Assembly (NCBI GenBank): GCA_041748615.1
Contig: JBGTCY010000170.1
Span: 1-29,664, forward strand
Reading direction: 5' to 3'
DNA length: 29,664 nt
DNA from: JBGTCY01 sp041748615
GTDB taxonomy: Bacteria > Bacteroidota > Bacteroidia > Chitinophagales > CAIOSU01
Made by a program: the position numbers and the translations under genes. Below are positions 8,740-14,710 of this stretch, piece after piece. Within the stretch, counting starts at the first letter, position 1. Each line of letters opens with the position of its first letter. Under the pieces are notes generated by a model, which worked only from the letters and a program-made list of their open reading frames with translations, ran no database searches and was not told where the DNA came from.

Positions 8740-8747
8740 CGGAATGA

Positions 8748-8778
8748 TTTGATGTTCCCTCAGATTCAACTAACTTCG
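8748..8778 (+). promoter_or_regulatory. probable promoter of the methionine synthase leader
   Basis: TTTG (8748-8751) is followed after 19 bp by TAACTTCG (8771-8778), a 7-of-8 match to TAnnTTTG. Transcription would start near 8785, about 15 bases before the first paired strand of the riboswitch, which is the expected arrangement. The same element pair with the same 19-bp spacing precedes dapA. Confidence 0.6.
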
Positions 8779-8799
8779 CCTTAGTTCTTTTTGAAATAG

Positions 8800-8944
8800 C
8801 TGATTTATCCAGAAAGACCGAGGGACTTGGCCTGATGACGTCTTGGCAACCCTTTTCTCAGTTTAAAGTTTGAGGTTTAGAGTTTAAAGTTGAGTTTGAA
8901 GTTAAACTGTTAAAGAAGGTGCCACTTCCAAAGAGATAAGTTGG
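8800..8944 (+). promoter_or_regulatory. S-box (SAM-I type) riboswitch with an expanded P3
   Basis: The core matches the S-box consensus in order: GAGGGAC-TTGGCC-TGATGA-(CGTCTT)-GGCAACC at about 8819-8852, then AAGGTGCCACTTCC at 8916-8929, then GATAAG. P1 forms between 8800-8809 and 8935-8944 (10 bp with three wobbles). P3 is closed by GGCAACC/GGTGCC and is lengthened by CAGTTTA (8859-8865) pairing with TAAACTG (8903-8909). The P3 tip holds heptamer repeats of unit AGTTTAA. The usual P4 hairpin is missing or minimal. Instead TTCCAA (8926-8931) can pair with TTGGAA (8941-8946), which would trap the P1 3' strand in a loop. It precedes methionine synthase, a standard S-box target, so SAM should lower expression. 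Confidence 0.88.
8860..8908 (+). repeat. 7-bp-period array inside the riboswitch (unit AGTTTAA)
   Basis: Seven consecutive 7-base steps read AGTTTAA, AGTTTGA, GGTTTAG, AGTTTAA, AGTTGAG, TTTGAAG, TTAAACT; the last two have drifted in phase. The array makes up the whole apical part of P3 of the S-box aptamer, a position where extra sequence is tolerated. It has the same period as the arrays at 8950, 10175, 10602, 24525 and 25869. Confidence 0.7.
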
Positions 8945-8949
8945 AAATG

Positions 8950-8984
8950 AGATTTTAGATATTAGATTTTAGAAAATTTAGAAT
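8950..8984 (+). repeat. 7-bp-period array between aptamer and terminator (unit AGATTTT)
   Basis: Five 7-base steps: AGATTTT, AGATATT, AGATTTT, AGAAAAT, TTAGAAT. It lies directly after the riboswitch P1 and runs into the first arm of the terminator, so it forms the linker of the expression platform. On the opposite strand the unit reads like ATCTAAT, the unit of the array before dapA. Confidence 0.65.
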
Positions 8985-9018
8985 CCCTTTCTGGCCAAAT
9001 CAGAAGGGGATTTTTTTT
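8982..9018 (+). terminator. riboswitch-controlled intrinsic terminator
   Basis: AATCCCTTTCTG (8982-8993) pairs with CAGAAGGGGATT (9001-9012), giving 12 bp with one wobble and a 7-base loop, followed by a run of eight T. It lies between the S-box aptamer and the met genes, so it is the likely expression platform. Its first arm includes CTTTCTGG (8987-8994), perfectly complementary to CCAGAAAG (8809-8816) at the start of the aptamer. That pairing offers an antiterminator when SAM is absent. Confidence 0.85.
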
Positions 9019-9024
9019 AAAGCC

Positions 9025-9136
9025 AGCCTCACCTCCGCCTCCTCTCCAAAGGAGAGGAGTGTCCGGACATTTTTCCATTTCCGAGCGATAAAGCTCGGAC
9101 TCCCTTCTCCTTTGGAGAAGGGGCGGGGATGAGGCT
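9025..9136. repeat. large palindromic repeat before the met genes, same family as 1468 and 2296
   Basis: The two ends (from AGCCTCACCTCC at 9025 and to GGGGATGAGGCT at 9136) are imperfect inverted repeats of about 40 bp. Each arm contains its own small hairpin (CTCTCC-AAA-GGAGAG and CTTCTCC-TTT-GGAGAAG). A central hairpin TCCGAGC/GCTCGGA lies at 9080-9099. The right arm shares CTTCTCC...GGAGAAGG...GGGATGAGG with the 93-bp copies, so it belongs to the same family. It lies after the terminator and ends 16 bp before the met start codon, so read-through mRNA carries a large folded structure next to the start. Confidence 0.8.
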
Positions 9137-9152
9137 CTTAAACTGAGCAAAC

Positions 9153-10205
9153 ATGACCAAAACACAACAACTCCGCGAACTCCTGCAAAAGCGTATCCTC
9201 ATTTTGGATGGCGCGATGGGCACCATGATTCAGCAATACAACCTAACGGAAGAAGATTTTCGTGGCGAGCGGTTTAAAAATCATCCGCATTCACTGAAAG
9301 GGGATAATGATTTGCTGTGTTTTACCCGTCCTGATATCATCAAAGAAATTCACCGGAAATATCTTGAATCAGGCGCAGATATTTTGGAAACCAACACGTT
9401 CAACTCCACTTCCATTTCACAAGCGGATTATCATCTCGAATCCATCGTCTATGAACTGAATGTGCAGGCGGCAAAAATCGCGAAAGAAGTCGCGGATGAG
9501 TTCACTGCAAAAAATCCCGACAAGCCGCGTTTCGTTGCGGGTTCAATTGGTCCCACCAACCGAACGCTTTCGATTTCTCCCGATGTGAACGACCCCGGCT
9601 TTCGCAACATCACCTTTGATGAATTGAAAGAATCTTACAAAGAACAAATCAGAGGATTGGTGGATGGTGGAGCGGATATATTATTTGTGGAAACCATCTT
9701 CGACACGCTCAACGCGAAAGTCGCTCTATTCGCCATTATGGAATATTTTGAAGAACAAGGTGCAAGTAATCCCAAAATCCCACAAATCCATGACATCCCA
9801 GTCATGGTATCGGGGACTATCACGGACGCCAGCGGCAGAACCCTCTCAGGACAAACAACAGAAGCATTTCTGATTTCCATTTCACACGCGCCTATTTTGA
9901 GTGTCGGCTTAAACTGCGCGTTGGGAGCGAAGCAATTGCGCCCTTACTTGCAAATCCTCTCCAAAGAATCGCCCTTTTTTATCAGTGCCCACCCAAATGC
10001 GGGTTTGCCGAATGAATTTGGCGAATATGATGAATCACCGGAAATGATGGCGAAGCAGATTGAAGAATTTTTAAAAGAAGGATTGATTAATGTGATTGGC
10101 GGTTGTTGTGGAACAACTCCGGCACACATTAAAAAGATTGCCGAGGTGGCTGCACGGTATGAACCTCGAAAAGTCGATAGTCCATTGTCCATAGTCAATG
10201 GTTGA
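9153..10205 (+). CDS. metH: methionine synthase, homocysteine-binding half (separate gene)
   Basis: This 350-residue protein is the N-terminal module of cobalamin-dependent methionine synthase (homocysteine S-methyltransferase domain). It begins with the family start RILILDGAMGTMIQQYNL, continues with ETNTFNSTSISQADY and FVAGSIGPTNRTLSISPDV, and carries the zinc cysteines Cys255 (VGLNCALGA), Cys318 and Cys319 (GGCCGTTPAHI). It binds and activates homocysteine, while the downstream gene supplies the other modules. A two-gene MetH is common in Bacteroidota. The last ten or so codons (VDSPLSIVNG) are not family sequence: they are translated from an inverted heptamer array (10175-10202), and the stop lies right after it. 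Expression is probably controlled by the S-box riboswitch. Confidence 0.95.
   Translation: MTKTQQLRELLQKRILILDGAMGTMIQQYNLTEEDFRGERFKNHPHSLKGDNDLLCFTRPDIIKEIHRKYLESGADILETNTFNSTSISQADYHLESIVYELNVQAAKIAKEVADEFTAKNPDKPRFVAGSIGPTNRTLSISPDVNDPGFRNITFDELKESYKEQIRGLVDGGADILFVETIFDTLNAKVALFAIMEYFEEQGASNPKIPQIHDIPVMVSGTITDASGRTLSGQTTEAFLISISHAPILSVGLNCALGAKQLRPYLQILSKESPFFISAHPNAGLPNEFGEYDESPEMMAKQIEEFLKEGLINVIGGCCGTTPAHIKKIAEVAARYEPRKVDSPLSIVNG
10175..10202 (-). repeat. left heptamer array of the inserted element (unit CCATAGT)
   Basis: Four 7-base units: CGATAGT, CCATTGT, CCATAGT, CAATGGT. Read on the minus strand the unit is ACTATGG, identical to the right array at 10602-10629, so the two arrays are inverted. 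It lies inside the end of the upstream metH half, in frame, and the TGA stop follows at once. Confidence 0.8.
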
Positions 10206-10225
10206 AATACAAAATCAGATAAGAG

Positions 10226-10579
10226 ATGGCTTTTAAGTTTGAAAACCTTAAAGTATGGCAATTGTCAGTTGATTTTTCAGCAGAAATTCATGAGATGACT
10301 CGGCAATTTCCGAAAGAAGAATTATTCATTTTAACCTCGCAAATAAAAAGAGCTGCTGATTCTATTTCTTTAAATATAGCTGAAGGTTCAACAGGGCAAA
10401 GTAATCCTGAATTTAAAAGGTTTTTAGGAATTGCAATTCGTTCAGGTATTGAAGTATTAGGATGCCTTCATTTAGCTAAACGAAGAAAACTTATCTCAGA
10501 AAATACTTTTCAAAGACAGTATGAAAATTGTTCGGTTTTAATCCGAATGATTCAAGCATTGAGAAACAAAATCATTTAA
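10226..10579 (+). CDS. four-helix-bundle protein of the 23S rRNA intervening-sequence type
   Basis: This 117-residue protein matches the S23/IVP four-helix-bundle family (PF05635, TIGR02436). Signatures are FKFENLKVWQLSVDF at the start, then the PKEELFILTSQIKRAADSIS block, NIAEGSTGQSNPEFKRFL, and RSGIEVLGCLHLAKRRKLI. Family members were first found inside insertions of bacterial 23S rRNA genes and occur in many copies in Bacteroidota. A relative (Avd) is the accessory protein of diversity-generating retroelements. The biochemical role of the stand-alone type is not established. It is bracketed by inverted heptamer arrays and sits inside the met operon, 20 bp after the first met gene and 25 bp before the next. 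It is probably transcribed with them. Confidence 0.93.
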   Translation: MAFKFENLKVWQLSVDFSAEIHEMTRQFPKEELFILTSQIKRAADSISLNIAEGSTGQSNPEFKRFLGIAIRSGIEVLGCLHLAKRRKLISENTFQRQYENCSVLIRMIQALRNKII

Positions 10580-10601
10580 TACAGAAAAACTCCATTTTCC
10601 A

Positions 10602-10629
10602 ACTATGGACTATGGACTATGGACTATGG
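10602..10629 (+). repeat. right heptamer array (ACTATGG x4) supplying start codons
   Basis: Four perfect copies of ACTATGG followed by AC. Every unit contains an ATG, so ATGs occur at 10605, 10612, 10619 and 10626. Only the first and last are in frame with the methionine synthase gene. The one at 10612 opens a 36-residue frame and the one at 10619 stops after eight codons. Confidence 0.9.
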
Positions 10630-13298
10630 ACAAAAAGCAACTTAAACTCAGCGGACTCGAACCTCTCATCGTTACCCCCGAAACCAACTTCATCAACGTT
10701 GGCGAACGAACCAATGTAACAGGGTCGAAAAAATTTCTGCGCCTTATCAAAGAAGATAAATATGAAGAGGCGCTCTCTATCGCGCTTGACCAGGTGCGTG
10801 GCGGGGCGCAGATTCTTGATGTGAACTTAGATGAGGGGATGATTGACGGCAAGAAGGCGATGGTGAAATTTTTGCAACTCATCGCTTCCGAACCTGAGAT
10901 TTCACGCATTCCGATTATGATTGATTCATCGAATTGGGAAATCATAGAGGCGGGATTGAAGTGCGTACAAGGAAAACCGGTGGTCAATTCCATCAGTCTG
11001 AAAGCAGGCGAAGCGGAATTTATTCAGCAGGCGAAAAAAGTGCGCATGTACGGAGCCGCCACCATCGTGATGGCGTTTGACGAAAAAGGTCAGGCGGACA
11101 CCTTCGAGCGCAGAATCGAAATCTGCAAACGCTGTTATGACATCCTCACGAAAAAAATCGGCTTCCCGCCCGAAGACATCATCTTCGACCCGAATATTTT
11201 TCCGGTTGCAACCGGTATTGAAGAGCACAACAATTACGCGGTGGATTTTTTCCGCGCCACAAAATGGATTAAAGAAAATCTGCCGGGAGTTCACGTAAGT
11301 GGGGGAGTGAGCAACGTGTCGTTTTCGTTTCGCGGCAACGATAAGGTGCGCGAGGCGATGCACTCGGCTTTTCTCTATCACGCGATTAAAGCGGGCATGG
11401 ATATGGGCATCGTGAACCCGAGTCAACTTGAGGTGTATGACAACATTCCGAAAGATTTATTGGAGCGCGTGGAAGATGTTTTGTTGAACCGAAGGAAAGA
11501 TGCCACTGAGCGCCTGCTGGAATTGGCGGAGACCGTGAAGGGCGATGGCATGAAGCAGGTGCGTAATCTCGAATGGCGCAACAAGTCCCCAAAGGAAAGA
11601 CTCATTCATGCTTTGGTGGAAGGCATTGCGGATTATGTGGAAGTCGACACGGAAGAAGCGCGTCAACAATATGCCCGACCGATTGAAGTCATCGAAGGTC
11701 CGCTGATGGACGGCATGAACGTGGTGGGTGATTTGTTTGGCAGCGGGAAAATGTTTTTGCCGCAGGTGGTGAAAAGCGCGCGCGTAATGAAAAAAGCGGT
11801 GGCGTATCTCACGCCTTTCATCGAAGCGGAAAAGTCGGGCAAAAAATCTTTCGCAGGTAAAATTTTGATGGCAACCGTGAAAGGCGATGTTCATGATATT
11901 GGAAAAAATATTGTCGGAGTGGTGCTGGGTTGCAACAACTATGAGATTGTGGATTTAGGCGTGATGGTGCCCTGCGAAAAAATTCTCGAAGCTGCAAAAA
12001 GAGAAAACGTGGATGTGATTGGCTTAAGCGGATTAATCACGCCTTCGCTCGAAGAAATGGTGCATGTCGCCAAAGAAATGGAGCGCGAAGGATTTGATTT
12101 ACCGCTGCTCATTGGCGGAGCGACCACTTCAAAAATTCACACGGCAGTGAAAATCGAACAGCATTACAAAAACGGACAAACCATTCATGTGCTCGATGCT
12201 TCGCGCTCGGTGACGGTGGTGGAAAATCTGTTGGGAGAAAAGAAAGCAACCTTTGTAAAAAATATTAAAGCGGAATACAATGAAATCCGCGAGCGACATT
12301 TGAACAAACAGTCGGGCAAAGATTTTATTTCGCTCGAAGATGCGCGGAAAAACAAATACAAAATTGACTGGTCGAAAACGAAAATCTCCAAGCCGTCTTT
12401 TCTCGGCATCAAAAAATTCAGCGGCTATTCGCTGATTGAACTCAGTAAATACATTGACTGGACTCCCTTTTTCGCCACGTGGGAGATGCGCGGAAAATAT
12501 CCCGACATTCTGAACGATAATGTATTCGGAAAAGAAGCGAGCAAACTCATCACCGATGCGCGTAGGATGCTGAATGAAATTTTTCACAACCACATGCTCA
12601 CCGCCAATGCCGTGATTGGATTTTTTCCTGCGAATGCGGTGGGTGATGACATCGAATTATATAATGACGATTCGCGCAAAGAAGTTTTATCAACCCTGCA
12701 TCATTTGCGCCAGCAAAACAAAAAAGCAGCGGGACAACCGAATATTTCGCTGAGTGATTTTATCGCGCCAAAAGAATCAGGCGCGAAAGATTACATCGGA
12801 GCATTTGCCGTCACAACCGGAATCGGCATTGAACAATGGACGGAGAAATTTGAAAAAGAGCATGACGACTACAGCAGCATTATGCTGAAAGCTGTTGCAG
12901 ACAGGCTGGCTGAAGCCTTCGCTGAAAGAATGCACGACCGAGTGCGCAAGGAGTTCTGGGGCTATGCCGCAGATGAAAAATTGGAGATCGAAGATTTGAT
13001 TGCAGAAAAATATCAGGGTATCCGTCCTGCGCCCGGTTATCCCGCCTGTCCCGACCACACGGAAAAAATCACGTTATTCAATTTATTGGATGCAGAAAAA
13101 AACGCGAGCATTCAACTCACCGAAAGTATCGCTATGCACCCGGCTTCATCAGTGAGCGGGTGGTATTTCTCACATCCTGAATCCAAATATTTCGGAGTGG
13201 GAAAAATCTTGAAAGACCAGGTGGAAGATTATGCTTTGAGAAAGAAGATGAAGGTGGAAGAAGTAGAGAGATGGCTGGGGGCGTGGTTGGGGTATTAA
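10605..13298 (+). CDS. metH: methionine synthase, folate/B12/activation part
   Basis: This 897-residue protein carries the remaining modules of cobalamin-dependent methionine synthase in order. First is a pterin-binding domain (TNFINVGERTNVTGSKKF, then ILDVNLDEGMIDGKKAM). Next come the B12 cap and B12-binding domain, with DVHDIGKN, whose His430 is the cobalt ligand. Last is the AdoMet activation domain, with RPAPGYPACPDHTEK. It transfers the methyl group of methyl-THF via cobalamin to homocysteine held by the upstream gene's product, and repairs oxidised B12 with SAM. The first nine residues (MDYGLWTMD) come from the ACTATGG array. The true start may be 10605 or 10626 (MDKKQLKLSG), and I cannot decide between them. 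No terminator is evident, but a palindromic repeat follows. Confidence 0.96.
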   Translation: MDYGLWTMDKKQLKLSGLEPLIVTPETNFINVGERTNVTGSKKFLRLIKEDKYEEALSIALDQVRGGAQILDVNLDEGMIDGKKAMVKFLQLIASEPEISRIPIMIDSSNWEIIEAGLKCVQGKPVVNSISLKAGEAEFIQQAKKVRMYGAATIVMAFDEKGQADTFERRIEICKRCYDILTKKIGFPPEDIIFDPNIFPVATGIEEHNNYAVDFFRATKWIKENLPGVHVSGGVSNVSFSFRGNDKVREAMHSAFLYHAIKAGMDMGIVNPSQLEVYDNIPKDLLERVEDVLLNRRKDATERLLELAETVKGDGMKQVRNLEWRNKSPKERLIHALVEGIADYVEVDTEEARQQYARPIEVIEGPLMDGMNVVGDLFGSGKMFLPQVVKSARVMKKAVAYLTPFIEAEKSGKKSFAGKILMATVKGDVHDIGKNIVGVVLGCNNYEIVDLGVMVPCEKILEAAKRENVDVIGLSGLITPSLEEMVHVAKEMEREGFDLPLLIGGATTSKIHTAVKIEQHYKNGQTIHVLDASRSVTVVENLLGEKKATFVKNIKAEYNEIRERHLNKQSGKDFISLEDARKNKYKIDWSKTKISKPSFLGIKKFSGYSLIELSKYIDWTPFFATWEMRGKYPDILNDNVFGKEASKLITDARRMLNEIFHNHMLTANAVIGFFPANAVGDDIELYNDDSRKEVLSTLHHLRQQNKKAAGQPNISLSDFIAPKESGAKDYIGAFAVTTGIGIEQWTEKFEKEHDDYSSIMLKAVADRLAEAFAERMHDRVRKEFWGYAADEKLEIEDLIAEKYQGIRPAPGYPACPDHTEKITLFNLLDAEKNASIQLTESIAMHPASSVSGWYFSHPESKYFGVGKILKDQVEDYALRKKMKVEEVERWLGAWLGY

Positions 13299-13325
13299 AG
13301 AGTTCATTAAAAAACTAAATTTAAT

Positions 13326-13425
13326 CGTCATTGCGAGCGAGGAACGAGCGAAGCAATCCCACTTCTTACAAGGGATTGCTTCGGGAATGGCATTCGCTCA
13401 GAACAATCATTACCTCGCAATGACG
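13326..13425. repeat. 100-bp palindromic repeat (CGTCATTGCGAG family)
   Basis: The ends CGTCATTGCGAG (13326-13337) and CTCGCAATGACG (13414-13425) are perfect 12-bp inverted repeats. Inside, CGAAGCAATCCC (13349-13360) pairs with GGGATTGCTTCG (13372-13383). This CATTGCGAG...CAATGACG repeat occurs in many bacterial genomes as an intergenic, non-coding palindrome. It lies between the convergent metH and trhO genes and is followed by a T-run (13430-13437), so it may also end met transcription. Confidence 0.85.
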
Positions 13426-13498
13426 CCTGTTTTTTTATCTTTCAAAGAACCCCTAAACATTATCGCCCGATAATATATTGGATATTTTATTAAAAACT

Positions 13499-14596
13499 CT
13501 AACGATTTGTTGCATTCCGTGTTGCCACCCTTCCTTTCCTGAAAACATTTCTTTCTTTTTTCATCCCCTTTCTTAATACTTTTTGTTGCTCTTCAGGTAA
13601 ATGAATAAAATCCTGACACGTTTTTGAACAGCAATTTTCATAGTTAACAGTGCAGGATTCGCATTGAATGAAAAGCAGATGGCAGGCTTCATTCACACAG
13701 TTGGTATGCCGGTCGCTGGAATTACCGCATTGATGACAGTGGCTGATAACTTCATCTGAAATCCGCTCACCGAGTCTTTCATCAAAGACAAAGTTCTTTC
13801 CATGAAATTTATTTTTAAGTCCTTTTGCCTGGATGTCCCGCGCATATTTGATGATTCCGCCTTCTAATTGATGTACATTTTTAAACCCTTTGTGTTTGAA
13901 ATAAGCGCTCGCTTTTTCGCATCGGATACCTCCGGTACAATACATCACGAGATTCTTGTTCTCTTTTCCTTTCAGCATCTCTTCCACCATGTTCAACTCG
14001 TCACGAAAAGTATCCGCATCGGGCAGGATGGCGTTTTCAAAATGACCCACTTCGCTCTCATAATGATTGCGCAAGTCAATAAGGATGGTATCCGGCTGGT
14101 CGGTGAGCGTATTGAATTCTTCCGCGCTTAAATGTTTCCCGACATTGGTGACATCAAATGTTGCATCATTCAATCCGTCAGCAAGAATTTTATCCCGCAC
14201 TTTAATCTTTAATTTGAAAAATGATTTACCGTCATCTTCCACCGCGTAGTTGAGCCGGATATCTTTGAAAATCGGTAATTGAACTGCTCCTTCAGGATTT
14301 TGAAAATCATCAATTGTTTTCACATTTAATTCATTCAAATACTCTTTAAAAGATTCATGATTTTTTTCGGGTACACTGATTTGCGCGTTGATGCCTTCTT
14401 TTGCCAATTGGACTCTTCCCAATACTCCCAGTTCCGACCAATCCATAAATAATTTGTCTCTCAGCGCTGAAGGTTCAAGGATGTGCGCGTATCGGTAAAA
14501 GGAAATCGTGATGCGCTTCTCGCGGCTTTCCTGCAGGCGTTGCTTCAGAATTTTTCTGTCAATCAGGTTGCGGAGCTGAGGCTTTTCGCTTTTCAT
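13499..14596 (-). CDS. trhO: oxygen-dependent tRNA uridine-34 hydroxylase (rhodanese-domain protein)
   Basis: TrhO (YceA family) adds a hydroxyl to uridine 34 of certain tRNAs, the first step toward 5-methoxyuridine-type modifications, using oxygen. The 365-residue protein has the N-terminal ferredoxin-like region (ITISFYRYAHI, LGRVQLAKEGINAQISVP), then the rhodanese domain with ILIDLRNHYESEVGHF and the active loop Cys220-TGGIR-Cys226 (MYCTGGIRCEKA). LEGGIIKYARDI follows. The C-terminus has a cysteine-rich, probably zinc-binding tail (CHQCGN, CVNEACH, CESC, NCCSKTC), as in the longer members of this family. It stands alone, converging on metH. A perfect -7 box ends four bases before the ATG. 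Confidence 0.95.
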   Translation of the reverse strand: MKSEKPQLRNLIDRKILKQRLQESREKRITISFYRYAHILEPSALRDKLFMDWSELGVLGRVQLAKEGINAQISVPEKNHESFKEYLNELNVKTIDDFQNPEGAVQLPIFKDIRLNYAVEDDGKSFFKLKIKVRDKILADGLNDATFDVTNVGKHLSAEEFNTLTDQPDTILIDLRNHYESEVGHFENAILPDADTFRDELNMVEEMLKGKENKNLVMYCTGGIRCEKASAYFKHKGFKNVHQLEGGIIKYARDIQAKGLKNKFHGKNFVFDERLGERISDEVISHCHQCGNSSDRHTNCVNEACHLLFIQCESCTVNYENCCSKTCQDFIHLPEEQQKVLRKGMKKERNVFRKGRVATRNATNR

Positions 14597-14600
14597 CCTG

Positions 14601-14631
14601 CAAAGATAAGTCGGACATTAATGGAGTTCAA
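14601..14631 (-). promoter_or_regulatory. probable trhO promoter
   Basis: On the minus strand, TTG (plus 14629-14631) is followed after 20 bp by TATCTTTG (plus 14601-14608), an exact match to TAnnTTTG. Only four bases separate the box from the ATG at 14596, so the mRNA should start at or very near the start codon. Confidence 0.6.
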
Positions 14632-14666
14632 TTTTCGGTTTCTCAAATTGAATTGAAAATGCAATA

Positions 14667-14698
14667 TTGTTGCATTAACTATAAAAACTCTAAATTTG
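14667..14698 (+). promoter_or_regulatory. probable promoter of the nickel/cobalt exporter gene
   Basis: TTG (14667-14669) and TAAATTTG (14691-14698) are separated by 21 bp. A second TTG at 14670 gives 18 bp. The -7 box ends 12 bp before the ATG at 14711, which argues against the longer TTG-started reading at 14696. Confidence 0.6.
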
Positions 14699-14710
14699 CT
14701 ATCCCATAAA

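Larger units (their letters stand above)
10175..10629 (+). mobile_element. putative insertion: four-helix-bundle gene bracketed by inverted heptamer arrays
   Basis: A 455-bp block holds a single gene (10226-10579) between two inverted arrays of four ACTATGG-type heptamers. It lies exactly between the two halves of methionine synthase, which elsewhere are direct neighbours. Both flanking proteins carry array-encoded residues at their ends, which are foreign to the MetH family. This is the layout of a small inserted element, although there is no transposase and no flanking duplication that I can see. Whether it moves, and with what enzyme, is unknown. Confidence 0.6.

Noticed and set aside
10175..10629. 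CRISPR array
   Set aside because: The repeats are 7 bp, contiguous and without spacers, and no cas gene is near.
10944..12593. Long open frames opposite methionine synthase, for example 11457-11894 and 12129-12593 on the minus strand
   Set aside because: They overlap a gene with complete MetH domains, have atypical His/Phe/Arg-rich composition and resemble no family. They are shadows of the codon use of the real gene.
9153..13298. Frameshift or assembly error splitting one metH
   Set aside because: Both halves have complete domains and their own stop and start, and a two-gene MetH is common in Bacteroidota. The insertion lies at the natural junction.
13459..13474. Perfect 16-bp palindrome ATTATCGCCCGATAAT as trhO terminator
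   Set aside because: No T-tract follows on the minus strand, so I do not call a terminator; it may be an operator or chance.
14696..14710. TTG start of the nickel exporter at 14696
   Set aside because: The TTG is part of the -7 box TAAATTTG, so transcription would begin after it.
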